Below, one piece after another: positions 39,713 through 51,304 of a stretch of 64,000 nucleotides of DNA. Each line of letters starts with the position of its first letter. Position 1 is the first letter of the stretch. The notes below the pieces were generated by a model that was given only the letters and a program-made list of their open reading frames with translations, searched no databases and was not told the origin of the DNA. The translations under genes were made by a program, and so were the position numbers. Source of the stretch: Symbiodinium kawagutii (lineage: Eukaryota; Sar; Dinophyceae; Suessiales; Symbiodiniaceae); assembly GCA_009767595.1 (NCBI GenBank), contig VSDK01007127.1, positions 262,318 through 326,317 of the forward strand, read 5' to 3'.

Positions 39713-39856
39713 GTTAGAGGGCCAATGGGTCAACACCTGGCAAAAGCATTGGATGAACAACCGCTGAATAAGATCACGGCTGAACAACGGATGCAGCATG
39801 GCGAAGTAGAGAGCACATCGAGAGCCATTGCAGGAGCATATCACGGCACCATTGCG
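39713..39856 (+). CDS. Unidentified plus-strand exon
   Basis: Exactly 144 bp (48 codons, phase 0) between acceptor TTAGCTTCCAG|G and donor ATTGCG|GTGAGG. It encodes VRGPMGQHLAKALDEQPLNK, then AEQRMQHGEVESTSRAIAGA. Entry phase matches 37992-38163. Confidence 0.6.
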
Positions 39857-40927
39857 GTGAGGGGTCTTGAATCATCTAGAATCTGCACCTAGCCGGCTCC
39901 TACAAGTCTGAGAGATGATAGCTGAGCCCAAAGCACGAACCGAGCGAGTGGGCCGACTAGTGCGCTGTTAATCTGGTATTCCATCATCCGAAAAGGATCC
40001 TCCAGGGTATTTTAGGGTAATCACTTTTTCTCATTCATGCCTGTAATTTCGTGTTTGGGTTCGTTATTTCATGGACAACCTCACCTCTCTCTCTGCATCA
40101 CCACGGGGTAGAATCAAAGAAAAGCAGTGTCAAAGCTGGTGACTCTTTGTGTATTCACGCGCTCTTGTCAACTTCACAGTGGGAGTGCTATCCATCTTAG
40201 ATGGAAAATCACCACCTACCTATGGTTAAACTGACGGTGTTCGCGAGCAAATGAATCCACCATCCCTTATGATTAAACATTCAAACCCTATATAAGTTCT
40301 AAAACTTCCACATGTTTGTCATATTGATGTTCCAACCTTGTAGGCATAAACACCTTTCAACACGCGTGGTTTATCAGGACTCCCTTGGCCAATCCCACGC
40401 CGACAGTTTCCGGCACCTGAGCCATGGCCTTCGGCCATCGAAGGATTCTTCGTGAGAAGTGCGGGTGGTGCCCATACTGTTTGCGGTAGATATGCTACAT
40501 GCAGGCTGATATGTAGAAGGTACAATGAACATATTGTATCGTATGCTGATATTAAAGAATATATCTATATATATATATATATTGATTGAAAATATATGGA
40601 TAATACGCATGGGGAAGCATCATGAACCTTCTGTATGCATGTGTGTGCTCGTGCAGGTGCGCATGTGTAGATAATTCTCGGAATTATCCTATATATCCAG
40701 TCCACCAAGTCTGTACTGCAGCTGGGCTGCTGAATTTCTATGTATTGAAGTGCGCTCCTCAAAGGTGCATACACTGATCGATGTACAGCGAAGGAGACCA
40801 TGCTCGAAACTTTTTGAAGCCAGCCAACTGCTGGGAGCCAACTCTCCCTCCATGCTTCTGCACAATAATGGTTTCTCAGAGCCAAAAAGATTCAGCCAAA
40901 TCACATCAAGATCACTGACGTTCACAG

Positions 40928-41018
40928 GTACAGCTGATGGCATCTACCAAGCCAATTTGAATCAATCAGCAGGTTGCCTGAAGAACACCTTGAAGGAGGT
41001 TTCGGAGCTGAATAAAAC
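40928..41018 (+). CDS. Candidate plus-strand exon
   Basis: After acceptor GTTCACAG|G. One frame encodes TADGIYQANLNQSAGCLKNT, then LKEVSELNKT, before GTAATT. In the phase expected from 39713-39856 it would instead end after VQLMASTKPI at a stop. Minus-strand frames are also open. Confidence 0.3.
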
Positions 41019-41445
41019 GTAATTTCGGTATGTCTGCTATTTGCACTCGATTCATGCGCATGTACTACGAGTATCTCGAAAAGTATGCACACAGCTGAAA
41101 TCATATGTAAACTCCGATTCTTTGTGTTTCGATGCATGTGGCATCATCCAGAGATGTCTGTCCATGTCGCAACAGCCTCTCTTTCCCACGGCATGTCCGC
41201 AGGTTTCGTGAAACATTGATCACCGGCAGTGCTCGGTCTCGCCCGAGCCATCCCTCAGGCCCTTTGAAACCACAGTTCAAAGACTAGGAAACACTGTGCA
41301 TAAGGTTGTGGAGTAGCAAACCTGGAGTACTGAAAGTGAACAAACCGCGCCGCTGCCTAAGACTCTGAAACCAAAAAAGTGGTTAGTCGAAACATCTTGA
41401 AACTGCTTCACCGGAAACCATCAAAGCGCCTGCGGTTTCTCGAAG

Positions 41446-41580
41446 GTTTGATGTTATGCGTTGCCCCGGCTCACCGTGCGTATGCCACTTGCATCGCTTG
41501 CTGATGGCAACACGAAGCTTGGCAAAAGGAGGCTGGTGCCCGCCTTGCTGCATGAGAGTCATTTTGCTGGATCGAGAACG
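41446..41580 (+). CDS. Candidate cysteine/histidine-bearing plus-strand exon
   Basis: Acceptor CTCGAAG|G, donor GAGAACG|GTGGTT. It encodes FDVMRCPGSPCVCHLHRLLM, then AKGGWCPPCCMRVILLDRE. The cysteine/histidine spacing could bind zinc, but no family is recognised, and minus-strand frames compete. Confidence 0.35.
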
Positions 41581-41767
41581 GTGGTTCCATGCATTCAAAT
41601 AGGGACACGATATGACACGATAGTGGTTTATGATTCTGATGCCGAATGATTCCGATAACCAGGTCGATGAAGTGGTGAAAAACCAGGGTAAATCCTTCCA
41701 GCCATTAAATACTGTCAAAAAGTTTTGCTCCATTAGCATTAGCCTTGTCGAGCTTTCCATTTTGCAG

Positions 41768-41866
41768 GGGACAAGTGCCAAGTCAGACATGCGAAATCTG
41801 AACAAGCAATTCACAGAAGCCAGCACAGGAGCTGATACATTGAAGAAGCCTAGGGAGCTTTGGTGA
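41768..41866 (+). CDS. Candidate terminal plus-strand exon
   Basis: Acceptor CATTTTGCAG|G. It encodes GTSAKSDMRNLNKQFTEAST, then GADTLKKPRELW, and a TGA stop. A GTGATG at the stop could also be a donor. Confidence 0.35.
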   Translation, partial: GTSAKSDMRNLNKQFTEASTGADTLKKPRELW

Positions 41867-41879
41867 TGTTGTCACTTCA

Positions 41880-43440
41880 ACTTGGTTCTGACTACAAGCG
41901 ACCAACACGAAATGCCAACACCTAAGAACGGAAAACCCCAGTGACAAACAACCAACAGTGATCAACACCCAAAATCACCCAACAACTAACACCGATATGG
42001 AACTCCTAGGTTTCTTATGGTTTCCCTGTCAATACATGCTCTGAACTTCGATGGGTAGTAGGCACCACTATGGGCAAGGACAAAGCCATGTACTTGATTA
42101 ATGTTGTTTAACCATTAAACTGTTTAACCATTATTCTTCGATCTTCTCCCTAGTCTTTACCAATATTAATCCTCAGAACCCATGACAAGATCACCTAAGA
42201 ACTAACACTTAACAACCAACATCCAACACCTAACAACACCTCACAACCAACACCTACCCCCACCAATCATCTGATCAGCAACCAAGGGGCGATGGCATGT
42301 GACCATACAAGGCGGCCATGTACTGCGGAGATCCAGGTGGTTCCGCTAAGCTCTGGCACGGTGCGAAGGGAGGCACCTGACTGCAAACCGCACGTGCTGT
42401 CCTGCGTGCTGAACGAATGGTACATGAATGGTTTACACGCAGTTCAATGGTTCATTGATAGTTGATAGTTGATGGTTAGTTAAATGCTTAATGAATGGTT
42501 CATGGTTCATTGATGGTTGATGGTTGATGGTTGATGAATGGTTCATTGATAAGTACTGTAAATGATGGTTTACAATGATGTTTTGCAACAATGGCGAATG
42601 GTGATGAAACATTCAACCATCAACCATTCATGATGCAAATGGTGAAATGATGGTTAAGCATCAATGGTTAAACGAATGGTGAATTATTCAGTGCATCATT
42701 GATGGTTAAATGATGGTTTACCATCATGATTGCTCATGTTGAACGGATGGCTAGTGGAAGGTTCATACTGAACAAGCCATAGCGCCATGATATAATATCA
42801 TGGATAATTCATGGTGGCTGGCTGGTGATGGTAAGGATTGGTGAGGATAAGTGTGCTTAAACGATGAGACAAGCACAGGAACAACAGCAACAAAGGCTTG
42901 AGCACCATCACCATTGTCATCCTCATTCGCTTCATCGGAAGCATTATTATGAGCATCAGCTGCTGCCGTGGCACGGAGGAGTAGTTGATGATGAGGTGGG
43001 CCACGCTGAAGTTTTTCTGAGAGCCACACATAGCTACCTTTATGGACAGCCATTGGCTTGACTCCATGTGCTGAAGCGACCCAAGTCTGCAAAAAAGCTT
43101 TAGGGACTTGAATGAAGATTCCCATGGCTATGAAAATGTTCACATCGATGTTGTAGATCTTGTGTGCTCCATGGCTAGGGGCATCCATGGATGCCATGCA
43201 TTCATCAAAGGAGGGGCTTTATAAAAAGGCTGAAATAAAAAAAATATGCGGGAGTGGCTAATCATTCTGACGTGATTTTTTGAGCAGAATACGATCGAAT
43301 GTACAACACAAGCTGCCAAAATGGCCCAAGTCCTGCCGCCGCGCGAAGCTCTAGGAATGGTCATGACCGAGTCATGACCTCCATTGGCCTCCAAAACCTA
43401 TCATTTTAATAGATTTTTGTAGGATACAGTTCAGATTGGA
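41880..43440. other. No assigned gene; TGATGG tract
   Basis: 42420-42800 is TGATGGTTAATGATGG-type low complexity. At 42763-43197 a 144-codon minus frame and an overlapping plus frame are both open (Gln/His-rich on plus, Asp/Asn-rich on minus), so neither is called. Confidence 0.4.
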
Positions 43441-43455
43441 GGCTAAAAACCTTAC

Positions 43456-43545
43456 CTTTTCTGGGGGCCCAGCTGGTGCCCAGCCGCTTGGGGCTGCTTG
43501 GGGGCACCCAGCTGGGCGCTGATCACCCAGCCGGCCCACTGGTGC
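43456..43545 (-). CDS. Unidentified exon with strong donor
   Basis: Ends at CCAGAAAAG|GTAAGG. Two frames are open, one Gln/Ala-rich (SAQLGAPKQPQAAGHQLGPQ) and one Pro/Ala-rich. The acceptor is one of two CAG sites near 43518-43545. Confidence 0.4.
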
Positions 43546-43786
43546 TGATTTCGCCTTCATGCCTTCATGCCATGACTCATGACTTCACCAATTATTCTGG
43601 ATTGGGAATGGTACTATAATCACTAACTGGATTGGGAATGGTGCTACTCACTGTATAATTTCCCATTACTTACTACCATTGTACTCTGAATCACTGTGGC
43701 CTTGCGGGGCTTCCTTGATCCACCCTGGTGCTGGACCTTATATACAACGCTCCGGACCGGCAACCAAGGACCGGCAAGGTTGCATC

Positions 43787-43871
43787 TATATATATATATA
43801 TAGATATATCATTCTAGATCTATCTATATATCTATAAATCTATATATCTATCTACCTACCTACCTACCTAC

Positions 43872-43919
<48 letters not shown>

Positions 43920-44035
43920 ATACATATCAACCGCCACCCAATATTTGAAGTAAATCACAGGCACTATCTATCTATCTATCTATCTATCTATATACATATC
44001 AACCGCCACCCAATATTTGAAGTAAATCACAGGCA
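43787..44035 (+). repeat. CTAT microsatellite with duplicated 43-bp flank
   Basis: CTAT/CTAC repeats from 43787. The unique block TACATATCAACCGCCACCCA... of 43 bp occurs at 43921-43963 and again at 43993-44035, so the repeat tract and its flank were duplicated together at a 72-bp period. Confidence 0.9.
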
Positions 44036-44359
44036 ATTGATGGTTAATTAAACTGAAACCGCTGCATTAATATAGACGTACCATTATGAATGAGCGTTTG
44101 GTCCCTTACAGTCGGCTGTTGGTTCAATAGAAAAACGGTATGTTGCCTGTCAAGGGGCTATCCGATGCTGCTCTTGCAACAACATACAGGTACCAACCGC
44201 TTCTAACTAACAATGCAACTGTTGTTGGTTGTGGTGCGCATGAACCGACTTTGCTGTTAGCCGGGATACTTTCAAGGGACTCCGATCTTTGGCTCCATTG
44301 ATCATACACCGCACCTGACGAGGGATGACAATGGGTGAGATTTGATCAACCAATCACTG

Positions 44360-44628
44360 GGTCGGCAACAGCCCAAGGAAAGAAGTCGACGTGGACAGGG
44401 TTTTGCTGGATGTTCAATGAACGATGTGCAAATCCAGAAATTCCCGAGAAATGCACAGGAAAACCCGACAAAACCCTACAACTCATTGCTGATGGCGGGG
44501 ACGTGACTGTTTGTCTTGCCACCAACCCACGGGAAACGCACCTGCTTAAGCATCGTCCAGGTCGCTTGCAGTTCGGCTTCCGTCATTTTCACCTGGGATC
44601 AGCGGCTGGAAACAGTCATCCCTTGCAG
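44360..44628 (+). CDS. Open frame ending at a strong plus-strand donor
   Basis: The plus frame includes KCTGKPDKTLQLIADGGDVT and ends at TTGCAG|GTGAGT. On the minus strand the same DNA offers a 51-bp exon (acceptor ATCCCAG|G, donor AAGCAG|GTGCGT) encoding VKMTEAELQATWTMLKQ. The two calls exclude each other. Confidence 0.3.
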
Positions 44629-45044
44629 GTGAGTGATGCATGTTTGGGGTGGTGATGATGGTCATTGGATGCCATTAGTCCGCCAATTTGTTTTGGTTAC
44701 TGGAGTTTCAATGCTTGAACAGTGTGATGTATCATGGTTCGCAGTCTCGAATTGCTTGCATTTGATCACGCAGTATGCTTGCGCAAGCGAAACCACATTT
44801 TCTTCTTGCTAGCGTTCATGCTATCTAGCAACACCATTGCTGGAACAATCCCGACCCATAAACTGTGGTTCAGGCCTGAAGCTTCCCCTGCAACCATTTC
44901 GATGAGGATTTCTTACGTAGAATCAGAAAAAGCTTGAATTTGGTACCCCAATACGGCCAACATGCTTACTTACCACGTATATACACTTGTCATGTCAGCA
45001 TATCTTGGTAACCCATTATATAACCCAATGATTGCTGTGGTGGC

Positions 45045-45154
45045 CTCAGGGCCATGAACCGCTGCCCTGTTGCGCTCTCGTTGGCTTTCATGAAGGAGGT
45101 CATGGCTTGCCGCCGGCAGCTGTCATAGGCGGCGCAGTCCACACCCATGCGGCT
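45045..45154 (-). CDS. Unidentified exon, GC donor
   Basis: A 110-bp exon with acceptor GCTTTGCAG|A and GC donor CTGAG|GCCACC. It encodes SRMGVDCAAYDSCRRQAMTS, then FMKANESATGQRFMAL. Strong coding composition. Confidence 0.55.
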
Positions 45155-45467
45155 CTGCAAAGCACACACCGTGCTGTCCACCATGAGCTGCTTCTTATCA
45201 CACTCCTAGTGAAGGGCTGCTAAAGGGCAGGAAAATGCAGGAAACCTAGGGCTGTCCTTCTTGACATAGTGCCCCTTTTGTGCCCTTTGAGATCACAAAC
45301 GCGCCCTGGTTACATAAAGGGTGGGAACCTGACACAACCTATGGGAATCTAGACTTTCGGAGCCAGGAGAGCGTCAGGGCGGGGCTCAGGGTAAGCCTTC
45401 TGGCTCTGCTAGCTGTGCGTCACCTAGCAATCATCAGGCCTCGTCACCCCGATTCACTGTCCCTAAC

Positions 45468-45544
45468 CCAGCCTTCTGCCCATTCTCCAAGTCTTGCTTG
45501 GCCTTTTCACAGCGTCCCTGTTGCGTTTGAAACTGAGCTTCTGC
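45468..45544 (-). CDS. Unidentified coiled-coil-like exon
   Basis: A 77-bp exon with acceptor GACTGCAG|G and donor GCTGG|GTTAGG. It encodes AEAQFQTQQGRCEKAKQDLE, then NGQKAG. The frame upstream is also open to 45661 (GLLFWGVAVPLFVQGKSI), so the exon may be longer. Confidence 0.5.
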
Positions 45545-46427
45545 CTGCAGTCGCCAGCAAGATATGATAGACTTGCCCTGAACAAACAATGGCACTGCCA
45601 CGCCCCAAAAGAGCAGTCCACCAACAGTTCCATACGATGGTGTACCGGACTTGGAAGTCATTCAAAACATTCAGACTTCTACGAGTTGATGATCTGTGGT
45701 GAAACTCCCCCGCAAAAAAAGAACTGGAATTCTCAACAGCTCCAAGCGTGTCGATCTAGTGCTAATCAGACACTGCGCATGGCTACTACATTGGCATCTT
45801 GCATTATACAGTGCCAGTTTTGCCATGAAAACAGCTCCGTGCACGGAGGCGACATGCCATGCATCTGTTCGTTGGCCTCATGACATTGTTGCTTCCGCTC
45901 CAGCAGTTGTGCAAGACTAGCCTCGAACTCCTTCGGTGGCACACAGGTATTCGTTGATCAATGGTGGGTTTTGCTAATGGGGAAAGTATAATCATACCGA
46001 GTACCTATATAGGGTTCCTCAAGCTATCGGATACCCAAAAAAAAGGTTGGTTTATTACTATGAATGATTCAAATTTGATTATTTTGGGATAACCGCACTT
46101 TGAGAAACCATAATTTACATACAAACATGAATATCTAAGTATGAGTTCACTGATAGGCATAGCGGATCATAGCGGCATATGCATGTATTACTAGCCTGCG
46201 CACACAGAAATGTACACACCTACAAGCAGGCACATGCATCTGTCGAATCATATCTCTCTTCAGTATTCTTCAGTGCCATCAGATATATCTATGTAACTAT
46301 GTAACAATATTTCTCTGGTGTAGATACAGACTGCTCGTTTTTTGACGCGAAAAGTAATTGGGTCTGCAGCTATTTCGAAGGCGGAGACTTTTGCTCCGAG
46401 CCGCGACTCGTTTTGTTCATCGCGTCT

Positions 46428-47048
46428 CTAGCAGCCACCTTTCAAAAGAAAACCTTGGCCACGCTGTGCCCAGCAGTCGCCTTTCGCGTTTTCTGCTTGC
46501 AATGTTGCGCCAGTTGAGCAATTTTCACTGGTGTAAATATATGTCTTCACTTTCCCATTTGCACACACAGACTGCCAACTAGAGGTGCCTTTCATGTAGC
46601 AGGTGCCCAACTTGAAATACACGTGCACACCAGTGCTGGTACCAGGATAACATGTGCTGCTGGCAAAAGTCTCAAAAACAGCTCCAGGGCCGTCACCTAC
46701 AAACTCGAACTTGGAGGATCTCCAGCAAGTGCTAGTGGCAATTGGCTCTGTTTTCCCTGGGCCCTGGCAGGAAGTGTCAGTCAGAGCGAAAAACTTTGGT
46801 GCGATTGTGTTCGCGTCAGTCTTTGAAACCATCTCACAGGATTCAGTGAAGCAAAGGCATGTGTCCAACGGAAAGTAAAACGACTGAGCGAAAGTATCGC
46901 AAGCGGCTGTCTGGTACATGTTCTGTACAACCCACGAATAGTTGGCTGCACCCCCTTCTGCTGCACAGACTTGTCGCATCAAGCAGCCCAAAATGCCCAC
47001 AAACCATGGCCGCATTGCGTTGGTAATGCAGCTGCCGCCAAGGCTCAT
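46428..47048 (-). CDS. Secreted cysteine-rich repeat protein, intronless
   Basis: A complete single open frame of 206 codons from ATG 47048 to TAG, the longest convincing uninterrupted gene here. The start region carries a probable signal peptide; the second methionine gives MRPWFVGILGCLMRQVCAAE with a hydrophobic core and Ala-rich cleavage region. The mature part holds two related units of about 50 residues: FPLDTCLCF...ALTDTSCQGPG...ATSTCW (about residues 59-108) and FKLGTCYMKG...IYTSENCSTG...AKGDCW (about 145-192), with conserved D/G-T-C, S/T-x-x-C and C-W positions. About 17 cysteines suggest disulphides and an extracellular or wall location. Lack of introns amid intron-rich neighbours suggests a retroposed gene. 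No named family is recognised. Confidence 0.75.
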   Translation of the reverse strand: MSLGGSCITNAMRPWFVGILGCLMRQVCAAEGGAANYSWVVQNMYQTAACDTFAQSFYFPLDTCLCFTESCEMVSKTDANTIAPKFFALTDTSCQGPGKTEPIATSTCWRSSKFEFVGDGPGAVFETFASSTCYPGTSTGVHVYFKLGTCYMKGTSSWQSVCANGKVKTYIYTSENCSTGATLQAENAKGDCWAQRGQGFLLKGGC

Positions 47049-47086
47049 CGGAGATATGGATAGATCACGATCGCGTTTTCACACGG

Positions 47087-47103
47087 CTGAGCCAAGGTCA
47101 CGG
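47087..47103 (-). other. Spliced-leader-like relic (tentative)
   Basis: The minus strand reads CCGTGACCTTGGCTCAG, about 40 bases upstream of the 206-codon gene's ATG. The dinoflagellate spliced leader ends in CATTTTGGCTCAAG and begins CCGTAGCC. The match is CCGT..CC then TTGGCTCA, with a 3-base loss and a lost A. It could be a degraded leader left by re-integration of a mature mRNA, or chance. Confidence 0.3.
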
Positions 47104-47207
47104 GGCGCTGTGTGGTCATGTAGCTGATCAAAACCCTACCATTAACATATCCAAAAACTGACCAGCAAACATATCTTAAAACTGATGGCATTTCTTAAGA
47201 TTCACTC

Positions 47208-47468
47208 TTAACATCCAAAAACTGCATTCCAAGTGATCTGGGGCCCGCTGCGACACATGTCATTCAGACTTCTTGGTACCTTCACGTGCTCTAGTAGTTC
47301 AACTATGTTCAACTTGCAGTACTCATGGTGATGATTTGGATTTATCCCTGGTTGAGGGGTGCCTAGCCCAGCTCGTGGCAGCATACGCTCAGCATCACAA
47401 CATTTCACAACAGGTGTCCTTAATCTTGCGCTCATGATAAGCTTCGGGTGCTTCATGCACATTCGCAT
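47208..47468 (-). CDS. Unidentified open frame
   Basis: A minus frame of 86 codons containing KCCDAERMLPRAGLGTPQPG and LNIVELLEHVKVPRSLNDMC. A plus frame (47359-47574, with HCPQCEFGFAKPLACPGW) is also open. Neither has clear splice limits. Confidence 0.25.
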   Translation of the reverse strand: MRMCMKHPKLIMSARLRTPVVKCCDAERMLPRAGLGTPQPGINPNHHHEYCKLNIVELLEHVKVPRSLNDMCRSGPQITWNAVFGC

Positions 47469-47679
47469 TGCAAACAGTGACGTCTGGCACTGTCCTCAGT
47501 GCGAGTTTGGCTTCGCGAAACCCCTGGCATGCCCTGGTTGGATGAGGGACTATCTACCCTCAACAAGTCAGTAATGGTTCCTCCAAATGACAAACATTCT
47601 GGAGGGACATGGAGGGTCCTCACAATCCTGGAGACATTCACAAAATCTTAGCTTCTTTGAGTGCTTTGAACATCCATGA

Positions 47680-47711
47680 TCATCATCGTCATCATCATCA
47701 TCATCATCATG
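47680..47711 (+). repeat. ATC trinucleotide repeat
   Basis: CATCATC units. They give poly-Asp on the minus strand and poly-His on the plus strand. Confidence 0.9.
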
Positions 47712-49119
47712 ATGTTTCCAAACCGTGGTCCAAGCAAATTGCTCCCCAAATATCAATATCACGGGCGTTGGTCGATCATATCGTCCGAACGCACCATGGG
47801 TTTGCCGCGGGCCTGACTCTGAAACCCACTGGTTCCTCACTGAATTCTTCCAGGCTTGATGTCAGTCCCACATGCAAAGAGGGCCTGAAAAACACACATA
47901 AATAACTGGTGATTGATCGTCAAAAAATGTGTTTTTTGAATGTTATTGAATGTTCTCGACATGGGCCTCCCATTGCAACTAAAATGCCGACCAAAAAACA
48001 GAACCCTCAAACAGCAAAACTCAAATACCCAAGCGTTTATGGCTTCTCAAATAAAAATCATCAACCAGCTGCATATGTGTCAGCGCCACTGAGAAATCTC
48101 GAATGCAGGCTGGGTCTCTTGGAGCGCTCATACAACTCGCATTTGGCATCTTGAACAGTCTTTGCAGCTTGCAGCAATGTGTTGCAAGACCTGCTGGCTG
48201 TCAGAGCAGGGCCAAACAAACAAATCAGAACAAGCAATTTGGATTATTCTGTGGCCGGGAGGCTGGAAAGAATATGCAAATAAGTTTCAAACGCACAGGC
48301 GCACACACTACATTGCAATGCATTGCTTTGCAGTACACTACACTACATTACACTACACTACAATTATAAACATACACACATAAAATTTCTACCTCTCTAT
48401 ATTAATATATGAATCTTTATTTTCTATATGTTTATTTGTACACAAATGCAGGCACGGATATCAGAGCGTACGCGGGTGTGTGTTCGCACCTGCGCACAAG
48501 AATCCCACCGTCAGAATCAAAGCAATCTCGGTTTTCGGAGCAACTTGACCGAACCCACAGGTTTGGGTCACAACCGTGGCTGGTCACCTTTGGAGAAGCT
48601 GCCCAGAGCTACTTTAGTGGTACAGGGGCAGCTCCTGATTCAGGGTCCTCATAGGCCCCCTATGGCCCCCTAGTCGCCCCTCACGATGCGATCATCGGAA
48701 GTGACTGCGGAGATCAACCGTCCAACATCAGCTGGGGCGCACATTGGCATCGCTGAGCAGGACCTGGTGCTTGCCTTGCCCCGGGAGCTGAAGGTTGATG
48801 GAAACCCCCAGGAGAATGTTATGGGATGCATCCTGGGACCCTCTACAAGGTGCCACAAGATGCTGCAAGGTGTTCCGGTAGCTTGATGAATATGCCCGTA
48901 TTTAATGACATGTAATGCTGCACAATGAAATGTAACGTATGGAAAGGTACGCACTGCATTGGGATGTGATGCAAACTAAACCGAATGCAGTGCCTTTTTC
49001 ACAGGCTGCAGTTCTGAGTAGTAACAAGGCAGCCTCTGAATTGACGGATTTCTGCCGGCCTACGGATGCTCGACCAAAGCAGCTTATGTTGGCATGTGGA
49101 CCCAGCCCGTTGGCCGCAA

Positions 49120-49244
49120 GTGGCGGATGACCCACAGGACACATGGAGACAGCCCTGGCCACCACAGCCCTGGCATTGCTGGGAAGCCCAACGACACAAG
49201 AGGTGCTCCTCTGCAAAGTGCACAATTTTCTGCTGATCTAAGAC
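49120..49244 (-). CDS. Unidentified cysteine-rich exon
   Basis: Acceptor GCTACCAG|G at 49244. It encodes VLDQQKIVHFAEEHLLCRWA, then CQGCGGQGCLHVSCGS. The left end is not fixed; the frame stays open to about 48999. It is not GCC-like (no G-x-Y spacing). Confidence 0.4.
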
Positions 49245-49329
49245 CTGGTAGCTGGCACTGCAGCTGTTGCAGCCAGCTGCATCATGGGGATAATGCTGCT
49301 GGGGTTTAGCAAAGTAGTGATCACATAAC

Positions 49330-50110
49330 GACATATACTGTATGATTAATGATGATCTTGATGGTTGATGATGATTAATGGTTCTTCATGACTAAGATTT
49401 GTTGATGATGATTCATGATGGTTGTAATTGATCATGATTACTAATTACTAATCGTGACTAATCATGATGATCAAACCGTTAGTCATGGTTACCTACCCCA
49501 ACTAGGTTACCTACCCCAATCATGCAAAGTCATGATGATCAAACCATTGGCTTCCTGATGATGATTATCAATGGTTAAAACATTTGCTAAACCACTCCCA
49601 GTCCTGAAGATTGCTTAAGATAACCTTGGCAGCGCATGTGAGAATACTGCAGCCAGCTAATGCAGAGGTTGGCCAATGGTGTACCCCCGACCATCGGCGC
49701 TTTCCCCACTAAAATTAGTGGTACCCTGTCTGATTGTGCGCAATTCCAGACAAGGAAGATCGAGGCAGTAACTATTAGTTCACCATTAGCTAACCAGCAT
49801 GGACCAAAACTTAACCAGTAATGAACCATCTAAGTAACCACAAATTAACTCCCCACAATGACGGTTGCTGGTTGATGGCGGTTGGCAGTTGCAGAATCAT
49901 AAGATATCATAAGATATCATATGTACAAGTAATATCGACTACCATTTGGCAACACCACTCCTTGGTAGCTCCACATCGCTCCCGGCTTGAAAGGATAGAA
50001 CGGGATAGCCCTGGCTCCTGGCCCGGCTCCCTCACCACCAGCTATTGACCATGGCTGATCCACGTCGCGGACGGCCAAGGAGCGGAGCTATTGAAGGCCG
50101 CTAACTGGTC
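49330..50110. other. No assigned gene; TGATGATTAATGG tract and short frames
   Basis: 49330-49570 is TGATGATTAATGGTT-type low complexity. 49587-49829 is an 80-codon minus frame of mixed composition, without good splice signals. ATAAGATATC duplications lie at about 49899-49922. Confidence 0.4.
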
Positions 50111-50124
50111 CTCCTCGCCTGCAG

Positions 50125-50230
50125 GCGCACGACCAGGCATTCAGCCAGCTGTGTTCATAGCCGATTTTGGGTTGGTAGCAGTGAATCCATCCCAAGAGAT
50201 GGACATGGTCAAAGATTTGAATCCTCAGGG
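50125..50230 (+). CDS. Candidate plus-strand exon
   Basis: Acceptor GCCTGCAG|G. It encodes ARPGIQPAVFIADFGLVAVN, then PSQEMDMVKDLNPQ, before a GTACCC donor. The minus strand is open too. Confidence 0.35.
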
Positions 50231-51304
50231 GTACCCACTGCCATATATGAACAGCCACTTGCAGTCGTACAACTGCCATCAACTGCCGACAAGCAGAATA
50301 ATCACCTGCGAGAACATGGGAATAAAAACTGCCAGTTGAGTCCCTAGATGAGTGGAAACCTGGTAATCCGTAGTGACCTACTCCCAGTATCCCCTACGAT
50401 CATCACCGACGCTTGGCATCATAGGGTCGACGCTCAACCTTGGTGAGTTCACTTTGCTGCTGACAGCTGTTGCTTCAGGCTTTGGCCAACCAACCCACCT
50501 TGGAATCAACTGACCAAGCGACACTTGAGGAAGAGCTCATGAAAACCAGAGATCTCATCTTGCGCGACGCTGAAGTCCTGGGAAGGACGTAGGCACCAAC
50601 GGTTCACAAACTCACGAAAAAACGAATGACAAATATAACTACATGCCCATGAACGGTTGGCTCACTATGGCACATGCCACCTTTTAGAGCCTCGAAACGT
50701 GATTTTTCATGCAAAGCATTTTGCAGGGCACCTGCGTGTAATACCTGATGTACCATGGTTGTTCCTGTTTTTTGCTTTTGCTCCTTGTCATCTTTGCTGC
50801 TGGTGTTGCTGGGCGAGGGCTTCTGTTGCGTCGAGGGCTTCCTTTGAATCCAGCTCACACTGTTGACTGTTGTCGCTTCAGCTTTTGCCGCATCAATGAA
50901 ACCAGAACAAAAAGGAAAGCAAAAAAAAAAATGAGAAATACATAGGAATACTATACATCTCTTACAGATTAATGTTGAACTTGGATGCTAGAACGGCCTT
51001 CAAAGTTTTGGAGCTGCCAAGCTTGGTTGGCACAGAGCCTACCCCACATGTTCTTCCCATCTGCTGCTTTCCATCATCCTGTTGGAGGTTGGTCCTAAAC
51101 CAAAAAAAGTGCACATCTAAGTCGCGCCCAGCTGTTACTGGTTTTCGGGGGATGAGCTTCACCACAGCTTGCGCTCTTGTTGGGGAGGCCGCGCCAACCG
51201 GAGGTCACCGTCACCACCCCATGAGAGTAACATCCCCCCCAGGACCAGCTTCTCTCTCCACAGCTGGCTCCAAGGTCTCGTTGACGATCTCATCCACTCC
51301 ATGC

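Noticed and set aside
50748..50945. Small plus-strand ORF with an apparent signal peptide (CFLLLLLVIFAAGVAG)
   Set aside because: It is antisense to a Gln/Lys-rich low-complexity minus frame, which by itself produces Leu/Phe-rich translation.
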